A stretch of DNA of 64,000 nucleotides from Datnioides undecimradiatus (lineage: Eukaryota > Chordata > Actinopteri > Lobotiformes > Datnioididae). The translations under genes and the position numbers were made by a program. Below are positions 46,105 to 57,311 of this stretch, in pieces; the stretch's first letter is position 1, and every line of letters begins with the position of its first letter. Below the pieces are notes generated by a model. It saw only the letters and a list, made by a program, of their open reading frames with translations. It was not told the DNA's origin and did not search any database. Location of the stretch: the NCBI GenBank assembly GCA_008933995.1, contig WARS01000012.1, forward strand, positions 3,100,001 through 3,164,000, in the 5' to 3' direction.

Positions 46105-49100
46105 CTACAGCCCCTTCAGAGACGAGACCTTCTTCTTCCGAGCAGCCAGCATCTCATAGAATGGGTCTTTACTGATGGCAGCTCTGGGGGGGGACATGAA
46201 GGAGGGTGAGATAAAGACTTCCAGGAAAGCACCATATTCATCATCATCATCATCGTCATTTAAATGTGGCTCACTTGATGCTGTTGATCCACTCGTTCTT
46301 CTCCTCCGCGGTCGGTGCAGAGATCCTGTAGAAAGTGTGGTTGCCCTCGACGACGCGGCCATCTGCCTCCGTCTTGCAGGCCTTGATCACCTGATCTTTG
46401 TGGTCAGGGATGAAGAGCTCAAAGCAGTTCTGGGAGAGAGCAGAACAAAGAAAATGACTTAAGATTTATGTCAACAGCAAAATGCACAAAACACTTTAAG
46501 GACTTTCACAATAAGTTTATGTGTGTTTTCGATCTGGAAGAAATAAATACATTTTCCTGACAACCAAAGATATAAAAATAAATAAACAGATTAAATTAAA
46601 CAGCTTATTTACAAGGCGTTAAAACATTTTACGGAAAGTAAACAAATTTTACCATGGCAGGATATTTTCAAGACTTACCAAATTATTATTTATTTTTCAT
46701 TTGATTGTTTTTATATGTTTATGCAGAGTAAATAAATAAAATTCAATGAGTGAATCATAAACATTTGTAGAGCACAGCTGAAACGGTTAAAGATTTTTCG
46801 ATGATTTCAAAATCTTCCTTCTCCATCCCTCTTTTCTGATTTGAGACTGAGCTCAGGAGAAAAGAAATGTGAAAAATGAGTCAATCGTGTGACAAACTGT
46901 GGGAGACAAAAAGAGAAAAAAGAGTTTACCGGTTTTTTGGAGTCATCGACTTCTCTGATGCTCAGATTTTCCAGTGGAATGATTCCTCTGGGTTCTTTAT
47001 CCTTGTAAACAGCAAAGAGAGACTACTTAAGCTCATATGCAATATTAAGCATGTGTCTCTTCTCTTATGTTGGAATAGATGACCAAACAGGAAGTACTTA
47101 CAGTCGTGTATTCAAAGTAATAGAGGCAGTTATCTGTGAGAATAAACCAGCGTCTCTTCCAGGTCTTAACTCGTCCACCTGAGGGGAGATGACAGGTGAG
47201 CTATGACTTCAGGAAACACAGACATTGTACTTTATATGACGAGTGCAACACTTTGAAGCACACTCATGGCACAATTCAGCAGCTTAAACAGAGCCTACTG
47301 ATGCAAAGATGGCAGCTGAGGTTAAAACTTGTCCAGCGGTTAGAAAACAGATGTGAAAAAACTTCTTTCACATCGGGGAAATTGTGCAGGGGTGAAAGTA
47401 GAAATTAATTCTTTATTCTGATCAAATGTGTAACGTGAAGGTGAATGCACACAGCTGGTGGGAGTAAAAGGCAGGGAGGTGTGCGTGTGGGGTGCAGCTC
47501 AGAAGCAAAGCAGTGCATTAAAGCTGGGGAGGGAGAAATGGGTACATACCTCCTGGAGTTAAAACCCATGAAACACAGACAAACAAGAGAATCACACAAA
47601 AATATTTAGTTAAGAGTTTCAACACAAGTTTGTCCTCCACATCTTAAAGGTGCTATTACAGAGCCAGTCCACTGGAGGGCCCCACAGCTCACAGAGACCA
47701 CCAGCAGGATAGACTGATCCAATTAAAAGTAACTGATTCTCATCACATGGATGCACGTACCGAGTTTCAGCAGCCAGCCTTCCCTGTCAGGGTTGAAGAA
47801 AGTGTGTGTGAGGTCGTTTCCGTCATCCTCTGGGATCTTAAAAGGCTCGTTCTTGATGCTGTCGTATAGATTCTACAAAGGAGGACAGATAAAGATCATG
47901 AACTGTTTGATATGTTACTGCCGTGTATATATGTGGTCAAGGTTCTTCACTTCTCCGCCTGATGACAGCTGGGAGAGGCTGCAGCACCCCCGCGAAGGTT
48001 CTTCACTTTAGATCACACCTAATTTTTTTTTACACTTCTCTAAGTAATATATAAAATGTCATGCTTTTGAATTATTTTAGAAATATAAACTTCTCCCACC
48101 CTGAGCAGCTCCTCTGGCAGGTCTCCTCCATCATTGATGCCTCTGTTCATTGCTGTGAATCTCTGAACAGACGGTTTGTCTTTCACATTGGGGTTGTGAA
48201 GGCTGGTGTTCAGCATGATCACAGCGAATGACAACACATAACACGTATCTAGAAAACACGAAAAGGTGTGAATACTTTTTTGAGACATGGCCAATAAAAC
48301 AGTCACCTTTTAAAATTCCCATCTGTCCGTGTTTCTCACACACATACGGTATGTACCTGTGCTCTGAAACACTCCGGGGTTACAGCGACAGTATCTCTGG
48401 GCGAACGCCTCCATCATGCGGTCGATCTTCTGAGCCTCGCCAGGCAGCCTGAAGCTCCACAGGAACTGCCTGAGGGCCTGAACCAGGTTCAAGTCTGTGA
48501 ACTCGTGTAGCTCCAGGAAGGCGTGCAGAACCTCGACGTTGAAGTCATCTCTGCACGACACATGCCGTCCCACACAAACACGCACACCCACGTGGGGGGG
48601 GAGTAAACAGAGCAAAACCAGGATCAAGTACTGAACGCAGCTCTGTTTAGCTCACTGAGTTGGCAGCTAAAAGACTTGGATGAGATGTGACGAATGAGAT
48701 AGAAACAGATGATCTGAATGGATGATCTTCCAGAACTGCTGATGCACCATAAGCTTATCCATCTATCATCCAGCCATCTAAAAATATTAGGATCCTTTTT
48801 TTGGTCTATTTTAATTGCTCCTGATGCTGAATTCCATTTATCTGCTTCAGTTTCAGCTTCCTGGTTCATGACCTGGAGTTAGAACGAATGAAGTTAATAT
48901 CACTCACCTCTCCCCGAGGTAGTCGCCAATAGCTGTCTTGTTTAGCCCCTCGCCCTTGTAGAGAAACTTGGCGATGTCATCACTTGTGTTTTTCAGGAGG
49001 GAGCTGTCAATCAAGAAGCGAATCCCCTGAGAGACAAAAGCAAATACACCGATTGTGAACGTGAAATGAGCTTTTGTTCACTGATGTGCAAACAAGATGT

Positions 49101-52100
49101 CTTTACATTAATCTGAAGCTGCAATCACAAACAACTAATAGTTCTCTGCAGCGTCTTCTGTGCGAGGATTCGTTTCTTTCTGTTTTATTTCTGTAAACTG
49201 AATATATCTTGGGGCTGTTGGTGAGACAAAAAGACATCACCTTGGACTTATGACTTATGACATATGATTAGTTTATTTATTGAGAAAATAACAAACAGAC
49301 TGATAGACAATTAAATATTGGTTTGATCCTACACAAAGAAGGAAGAGCCTGACACTGATTTACATTCACCTTCTTGGGATCCATGTTAAACTTCTTTCGG
49401 CCCATCGCCATCTGCTTATTCCTCTGCATGCTTTTCCTATAACAAATGATACAGAAGCCCAAACACTGAAGCTGAAAACGCTTCTTAAGATTAAGTCATC
49501 AATTTGTTAGAATTAAAGCATTTTCAGAAATTGTTTTAGTTATCAAACAAAAAAAATGGCAAATATAACACAAATGTGAGGATTTGCTGCTGTTCGGTTT
49601 TGCATAATTGTAATGAGTGGTGAATTTGGTTGTAGAGACTCATTCTGTACCCTAGGGGCCCATATTGCATCTTAACAACCTTCTGTAGCTGAAAAGGGTG
49701 AAGCTTTTAATACAGCTGAAAGCTCCTAGAGTAGCTGACAATGTGGACCTTTTGTTTTATAAAATGGATCATTGTTTTTCTTTGGGTTTTTAACTGCTGG
49801 TCAGACAAAGTAAGCATTGTAAAGACTTCTCTGGTTAAATGTGGCAGGCGTTTTCCTCTTTATTTAATAGACTAGACAATCATCAGATAAAGTATTTAGC
49901 AGAGTAGTCAATGATTATATAAATAATCTTTAGCTGCGGTGGACTCTGCTGCGGCTGTGAATTTTCTGGTCATACGCTCATTTCTCCATGAATCCACTTG
50001 CATTAAAACAAAGGCTGAGTGGCCCACGGCTGCCCATGCACAAGCGCAGGAACGGATACTGAGAGATACTTTACCTCTCTTCAGTCAGGCCCAGGTTTTC
50101 AATCTCATTGGTCACCTCTGCTATCTCATCCTTCAGCCTCTGAGAGCAGACGGACAGAAAGGACAACGGTGATGAAACAGAAAGGAGGAAACAACAACAA
50201 AAACCATTGTACACGAGGTTTGTGTGACGTCTGACTCTTCTGCCTGTGTTATACATCTATTCCAGCCACATCTCACGGACACATGCAGAGATGCACTTCT
50301 TACTAAAGAGATGACCCAGAAAACCCCCTAAAAGTACAGACATGATTCACTCTCTCAGACAGACTCATTCTTCCTCTCGGCAGGAGTTATGTGGAACAGC
50401 CGCCCTCTGCAGAAAATCCTCTCTGAGAGCTGTAGCACCTGTTCTGGGGTCAGAGCTGACCACTCTTCCCCTGCTTTCCTCTCCCTGCTCCTCCTCTCCC
50501 CTGTGCTGACCCAGATTTGTCAGCCCCCCCTCCCTACTTCCTCCCAGGTCTGTCTGAGAGTCACACTGGTCTGTCTGAGAGTCACACTGGTGGGGAGATG
50601 GGACTATGCAGGATCAAAGAGTTTGACTGGCTTAGCGGCGCTGCTCCAGAGAGCTCCGAGGTTATGGGAGGAAAGACCAGAGGAGAGAAACAGATGGAGA
50701 AACACTGAGGCCAGCAGAAAAGATAATGAACTGAGATAATTATAGAAGAGAAAGAGAACCACGCCAGGCCGTTGTCTCAGATTAGAGCTAAATTCATCTA
50801 CAGCTTGTGTGTTTCAGTGAGTGTGTGTGTGTGTCTGTGTTTGTGTGAAAACAAGGTAAACAGAGTAAATAACTTCGCATGTCTGGATTCCTCCATGTGC
50901 GTTACCATGGTTACACCCCCTGATAAACGAACAGTGTCCTCTGTCTCCATTACTGGAATATTTCATGGCTCATTACCCATCAGCCCCCCAGGGCAAGAGA
51001 GGGTAGGGTTTTGAGGAGAGAAACATCGAATGAGAGTCGACCTCCGTAATAAACACCATCAATCTAGTCGCACAGCGTCGCCGTCCGGAGGCCATGTTTG
51101 TTTTCTTTGTGTGTGTTTTTTCTCTGTGTGTGTATTTAGGATGTCTACCTTGCTGACTGAGGACTAAGAATGGGGTTCTGTAGCATTTTATCTATTATAT
51201 TAATATGGATATGGTTTTGAATTCCCTCATGGTTTAACACTCTTCAAGTAAAGTTACGAACTACAGGCCAGGCGATGCAGTTTTTTTAAAGGTCGATACA
51301 AACATTTAACCTCAGGATTTGGAACTGCATTCTTGTCAGGATAGAAAATCTTGTGAGGCAGCCTTTGGAGCATCATAAGACACTAAAACTTTCCAGTGAA
51401 CCCAGACGAATAAAAGTGCTTTTCAGATTGGCAAAAGGTCTTAAAACAAAACTTGTGGTACCAAGTGTACTTTGAAAACGTTACTGGATGCTGTAGTCAT
51501 TCTTTGTTTCCATACTGGCCACGAACCCCCACCCCTATCCAATTTTGCAAAACAAATGTACCCAGATAAAGAGCTGACAAGGACTATCTCTCTAATTTAT
51601 TTAAGGTTGTCAGAGAAACTGTGGCGGGGGGTTGATTCTGGCCCCTGGGGCAAACTGAGCTAGAGGACACGTACATATACATACGTATACACAAAGCCGA
51701 AACCCCCCCACCCCCCATACACATGCATCCAACACAAAGAAGATCATCTGTCTTGAATGTGTACAGTAACGCTCCAGTGGTCATATGCCTGTAACCCCCA
51801 AACCCTCTGCCAACACATATCTCCCTCACACACACACTTCCCTAGGCACAGGGGTTTAGACATGGCGGTACAGATCTACTCAAGGACACAAAGAGAAGAA
51901 ACAACCTGAACAATGTGATGTTTAGAAAAAACAATGCACTGTGTGACTTTGTCATTCCTGCAATTCCCTGAAATAATTCAAATGGTTTACAGGATGAGCT
52001 CACAACTGTAAATATACTTTGTTAGGTGCCTATCTGAACAGGGACAGTCTGTGTTTTAAGCAGAGAACTAAACATTTATCCAAGGTAGACAAGTTTAGTG

Positions 52101-55100
52101 CAGATCTTTGATAACAAATTCTTTCTTTTTGTTACTTTCAGTGCAGCTTAACAGAAGAGAGTTCTGTAGTAGAGAAACTGGAACATCTACTTACTTGTCT
52201 GACTCTGAAATGTCTAAATATATATGAGGGCTTTGGATTGTCTCCTCCAGCTCTGACATTGTAAAAATTGTCAAACTATAATTTAAAAGATGTTAAAGAG
52301 AAAGAGGTGCCCAACAGTCCAGACAGCCACAGGGTTCACAGCAGAAATAAAAACTACTTTTGAGCTGCACTGTGAGAAAGCATTTTGTCCAAGCAGTGAC
52401 AGGGCCAAGAAGTTAAATCCCAGATGAATGCAGCTTGTTTAACAAATTGATTAAATGGTTTAAAAGGGTGTGAAAAATGTGTGAGTGTGTGTTGTTACTT
52501 GTATGTCGTGCAGTAGCTCTTGTTTTCTGCGGCGGATGCTTTCCAGTTCCTGTCTTTCTTCTGGACTGAGGTCATCAGGCACTGAGAAGAGATGAACATG
52601 TAGCACTCAAATACAAAGATCTCTCCCCCCCCAAACACACACACAGACCTGAGAGTCTTACTGCACTGGGTTACTATGGCAACACAATTCTTGATCCATC
52701 AAATCAGCCCCAGCCACCCAAACCCCAAAGTGGGGAATGAAATCAGCCCTCTCTGTCTTACACAAACACATAAACAAGCTGAAACATCTGATGACTTTTG
52801 GTCATAATCATCAAAAAAATCAGTAATGAGGAGAAAATAATAATGATATTTGCCATTTTTGGTCAACATAAAGGCTGTCACAGCACTAATTCAAACACTG
52901 AACTATGTTCTCACACAGTGTAATTGAAAAATCTGTTAACAGAGTCTAATTGACAGAGTCAACAAAGCTCGAACGTAAGTAAAAACAGTCAGTATCCCGT
53001 TACTCATGTTTGTACTCAGTGGGCATGAGTGAGTGACATGACATACACAAGAGTGAGAACTTTGTGCTAGAAAAAAAACATATTGAGTTCCTTTTTCTGA
53101 TGTTATAAATATCAATTTGGATCATCACTGGTGAAGTTAGATGGCTAATCTCAGCTTAGTGGAAAGAAATTGTTTGTTATTCAAGTTTGCTTTGTACCAC
53201 TTGCTTCATTATTATTGGAAAAAATCAAAAACATATTAATTGTGTTCACTGGGGAAGTAATTTGGGAAGCTCACCATTTAACAAAATGACATTTTTAAAT
53301 TGATATTTTTAAGAAAGTCAAATGAATAACAGTTAAAAATGGTACATTGAACTTGATATGTTGCTGTAAATGTTAAGCTCAAATGCCGCCTGACATTTCA
53401 TTCTTACAGTTAACTGTACATGACCAAGTGTGTCCTCTGATAGAATACATGTTCATGTGCCCACAGACACGTGATATCTGCACAGGACAGATAAGGTAAG
53501 GAGGGAAAAGCGGATGGATCAGTCACTGACTTCTGGTTTTTCTCAAGAAAATGTGACCAAGAAAAAAGTGAAGATTGGTGTTCAGTAATAAGACGAGGAA
53601 AGCTGCATGTAGCTTCACTGCACCGTTCTGCATATTCTATGTTTCATGTCTGAAGATTTTCAATCATCACACCTCTGCACTCTGGCTACCTTCTGAGGCG
53701 TATACAATATTCAAACCAGTGACAAATGTGAAGAAAATGCACCATTTGTGCTTGTGTAACAAGCAGCCACAGAGGACATATCAAGCTGTGCTGCTGCTGC
53801 TGTTTGTCTGCCTCATTAGAGGAGTCACGCTGAGGGTTTCAAATAACTGTTTCATTTCATTTCACTTTGCTAGCATGACCAAGTTTCTCCTTATCAACCT
53901 CAGGAGCAGCAGAGACCAAAATAAATAGTAATTTAAAATAGTTTACCATCTGAACACTGCCAATTCCAACTATTAAAAAACATAACTGCAGCAGCAACAG
54001 TTTGCCAAAAATCACTACAAAATTAGGAATCTTAACTCAAGGTCACCTTACTAGACTTTATCAGAGCTTTCTGACAGTTTTCCTCATAAGTTGGAGTTTA
54101 CCTGTACTAAATATAGTTTACCTACTTGTGCACAAATATACAAGGATCTAATATAGAAAGCTCAAGCTAATAACTATTAACTATATTGAGTAACCTAATA
54201 ATTTATTTTAACATGATCATAGAAGACACAAAAACCCAACAAATACTAATTTGTGAACCAAACTTTGATTAGCTGGTTGCTTAAACTAACCAATTTTATA
54301 AATTGTCTCTGTCAAATCATATATCAACTGTCCAATCTGTTAGCCCTAAAAACATTTTTTTATAATTCATACCGTAAGCCTGTTAAAGTGCAGCCACAAA
54401 AAAATGAGATTCAAGTCCAAAGAGGCATGACAGGTGCCACAGGATCGGATACTGATGTAAGGTACATACAGCAAACACAGAGACGGTGACGCATTCTCTC
54501 ATCACACACACATACCCCTCGCCCACTGAGAAAGGTTTAAGTAGGCCGGAGCAGCTCTTATTATAAACCTGAGGACAAGAATAACGCAGTATTGTGAGCA
54601 GAGAAGCACTGAAATTGGCACTCACACTCACTTCCTCCCAGTGGTTTTTCATTAAGACAGGAAATAAGGATGAGAGGAGTTATGACAGCTTATGAAGCGC
54701 AGAGATAGAGTCCTCCTTCCGTGCAAACAAACATGTAAATAACGTGTTTTCAACTAGCCGCTCTGCATAGTCTTGAGGTCATCTAGTGTGTGTTTGTGTT
54801 GGCAAGTAATGGGACACCTTGTCATAGCAATGCTGCTTATGACCAGCTGCTATGGAGAACCAACTCAGCCAGGCCTAAAGTTAACTCTCTATCCTTCTCC
54901 TTCCACTCTTTTTTTGTAAATGCAATATATCACATCCTTTGAAGACACGAAGGCATGACGCAAGAACCGCTAAAACCACACGAATGATCTTGCTGGGTTT
55001 CTAGCTCTCATGCGCTTTCTGTGGAAGATGTGAAGACACACATGCAAACACACACATATATACACTCATTCAGATAAGTTTCTGCAAAACAGTATAAATG

Positions 55101-55588
55101 CAGAAGTTATGATGACGCACTAAACACCTACATATTTGTGTCATAATCCTGAGGTTCCTACCAGAGAAAGCTGCTTTCTGCTGATTGACTTCACCACCAG
55201 TTTCAAAGGTCCCAGTATTGCTAGTGTGCAAAACACAAAGTTTTTTCGTATGTAGTAATTTGATTTGGACTTTATTTATTTCTATAGCTACAGGGTCCAC
55301 AAGTCTAACTTAGTCACCGATTCCAGTTCAAAACAGACAGTTTCCTGCAGTCCAGTGTGATATCTCCAACAGTCCAATAATCCAGTCCTGCCCGAGCACT
55401 TCAATCCCAGTCCCAATCCTGTGGTCCTCTAGTCCAGCCTCCCTGCTTCTTAATCCTCAGGCACTCATTCCAGCAGAAGGAAGAGAGGAGGGGAGTAGAC
55501 CAGCAGCTAAATGAGGATGAGGACCAAGGGTGTTTGTGAGCGTGTGTGTGAGCGTGTGTGTGAGCGTGTGAGCGTGTGAGCGTGTGAG

Positions 55589-55657
<69 letters not shown>

Positions 55658-57311
55658 GGAAAACCCTTGAACTCTCATCTCTCTCTCCCCTCCCCTCTGT
55701 CCATCTTGACTCCTCCCTTCCTGAATGAGAGCAGCATCAAACACAGGCTCCCCCACGTGGACACCGGTGTCCAAGAGGGAGATAAGTTGGTGGGGTGCAG
55801 TTTTGCTTGCGCCACACATGCATAGACACACACACAGAGAAACAACTGAGGAGGGTGCATACACACCTCTATGAGGCACAAGCATCGACCATGATGCAAC
55901 ATATAAGTAACAACACAAGAGCTGTATGTTGTGACAGAATTAAATCAGTTCTTCTTCACACACGTACGCAAACAACAGCTCCCTCATTGGTTCGTCTCAT
56001 TATTTCACCCACAGGATGGCAGCTGACCCAGCACCCGAGGCAAAGCAGTTTGGTTATGACTAGAAAATTATCTGTGTTTTGAGATTGAGAGCTTCAGTGT
56101 TGGGCACTGTGCACAAGGCAATAATTGTCCGTTTCAGTGTTCACAAGGCGATAATTGTCCGTTTCAATGTTCCCTGGCCCGAGGATAACAAGCTCAACAG
56201 AGTGATATAATCCTGTGGTTATGGTAAACTCCCTGGTGACTGATCGCATTCACATAGCCTTAAGACTCAATAGTCTCAATAATCCAGCAGCAGGGGAAAG
56301 AACAGGGGAAAATGAAATGTGCCCTGACACAGAAAAGAAAAACATCCTGACTGACTGACAGAGAGAGGAAGTAAGAACATTTCTGATAACCTCTCTCTCA
56401 GGGTAGAAAAGTCTTTTAAAGTGAAGTACTTTTCAGGAGGAAAAAAGAGCATCAAAATGGAGAACCAGTATTATAACTACCCCTAAAAATAAGGTGGCAC
56501 AGACTCCGTCAAGGGGGGAAACAGCTATGAAAGAACCTGTACTGCTGGTAGTTCTGGCATTTCCTTTTTGACAGCTGCTTCCTTACCTAAAAACCAATAT
56601 ATGTTGCAAGTCCATTTTGATCGCTTTTCTTTTCAGAACAGAATGAAACATCTTATTTCTAGGCACATCTTTTTTTGACATTATCTCTGTACCTGACAAA
56701 ATAAGATACTGTAAAAGCACACTGTAAGACTGGCTCAACTTGTCAGAGTAAACACCAGTGCAGTTGGGATATATAATTTAAAAAAACAATTCAAGTTTTT
56801 GTTTATATATACATATATATCTCGCTAAAACTGTCCAACAATTTGGGAAACTGAGCAGAGAAGTGCAACCAAGTGAACTACAAAAACCCATGTATGTTTG
56901 AGGGCAATTTCTTCATTTCCAACCAATAAAGGGGTGCATTGATTGTATTTATAGACAGGCGAACTATAACGTTACAGTGCTGCACAATAAGCACAAACCC
57001 CCATGAGCTCTGGCCTCAATCCAGATTTAATAATAATGGATCCCTTGTGCCAGTTAATAAAGGTTTCCAAAGAGCATTAACAAATCTGCCAAATGAGGAC
57101 TTGTTGCCTTCGCTCCGGTGTTAGGAAATTATGTGCTAACACAGGCAATAAGCACACGCTCACTTTAGTTATCGCTGGATAAAGTTACGTTAGTTGCTAG
57201 TTAGCTAGCTAACCTGGTTAGCTTCTAAGTTAGCGCTTTCCCTGCTCACTGTAACTAGCCATAAAACGGGTCAGGCAACTTACCAACTCCGTCTTCCGAC
57301 TTTAAAACCAT
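46105..57311 (-). CDS. cyth1: Cytohesin-1 (ARF guanine-nucleotide exchange factor), 12 exons
   Basis: It activates ARF GTPases at the plasma membrane. Exons: 57284-57311, 52499-52581, 50075-50139, 49370-49436, 48908-49026, 48357-48550, 48100-48248, 47761-47872, 47102-47178, 46930-47001, 46275-46429, 46105-46183. Phases agree throughout: 1200 nt, 399 aa (human 397-398). The order is coiled coil (about 10-60: [19 protein letters not shown]), Sec7 domain (about 62-250), PH domain (about 266-383) and a basic tail. The Sec7 glutamic finger is E159 in [14 protein letters not shown], and motif 2 is [19 protein letters not shown]. The PH phosphoinositide-binding loop reads [14 protein letters not shown]. 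The basic end (ARKKKVSS) identifies cytohesin-1 rather than -2 or -3, although the last residues (LKGL) differ from human. The ATG at 57309-57311 opens a 9-codon first exon. A 3-nt microexon (47550-47552) gives a 400-aa triglycine form. Confidence 0.96.
47550..47552 (-). CDS. cyth1: 3-nt microexon (GAG) of cytohesin-1
   Basis: On the minus strand the sequence reads TTTTAACTCCAG|GAG|GTATGTAC: a complete acceptor, three exonic bases and a strong donor. Exon 8 ends in the single base G and exon 9 begins GT. Skipping gives one glycine (GGT) and inclusion gives two (GGA-GGT), so PH-domain loop GG becomes GGG. Mammalian cytohesins are known to have the same diglycine/triglycine switch through a 3-nt exon, which controls affinity for PIP3 versus PIP2. 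Its position between the right exons supports it strongly. Confidence 0.85.
47939..48008. mobile_element. 42-bp retroposed fragment with 14-bp target duplications
   Basis: The perfect direct repeat AAGGTTCTTCACTT occurs at 47939-47952 and 47995-48008, flanking a 42-bp insert (47953-47994). The insert contains CAGCTGGGAGAGGCTGCAGC then ACCCCCGCG, resembling the 3' part of a very common fish interspersed repeat. It lies in CYTH1 intron 7. It looks like a drastically 5'-truncated retroposon insertion. Confidence 0.7.
50548..50589. repeat. 21-bp perfect tandem duplication
   Basis: Two exact copies of a 21-bp unit starting GTCTGTCTGAGAGTC (50548-50568 and 50569-50589), in CYTH1 intron 2. Confidence 0.95.
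52670..52683. promoter_or_regulatory. RFX-type X-box in CYTH1 intron 1
   Basis: GTTACTATGGCAAC fits the X-box consensus (two half-sites around AT) bound by RFX factors. It lies 89 bp upstream of CYTH1 exon 2. Function is inferred from the motif only. Confidence 0.35.
55535..55654. repeat. GTGAGC minisatellite grading into (GT)n
   Basis: Several units of GTGTGTGAGC/GTGTGAGC pass into about 32 uninterrupted GT units. The His-Thr and Leu-Thr reading frames are artefacts. Located in CYTH1 intron 1. Confidence 0.95.
56112..56171. repeat. 30-bp tandem duplication
   Basis: Two adjacent 30-bp copies beginning CACAAGGC (56112-56141, 56142-56171) differ at two positions. Confidence 0.93.

Larger units (their letters stand above)
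52582..57283 (-). other. cyth1: CYTH1 intron 1
   Basis: This 4.7-kb intron has no exon I can support. It holds the X-box at 52670, the GTGAGC/GT array at 55535-55654 and a 30-bp tandem duplication at 56112-56171. Long first introns of this kind often carry alternative first exons; none was identified. Confidence 0.6.

Noticed and set aside
55457..55918. 153-codon minus-strand ORF rich in His-Thr and Leu-Thr
   Set aside because: Direct translation of the (GT)n/GTGAGC array inside CYTH1 intron 1.
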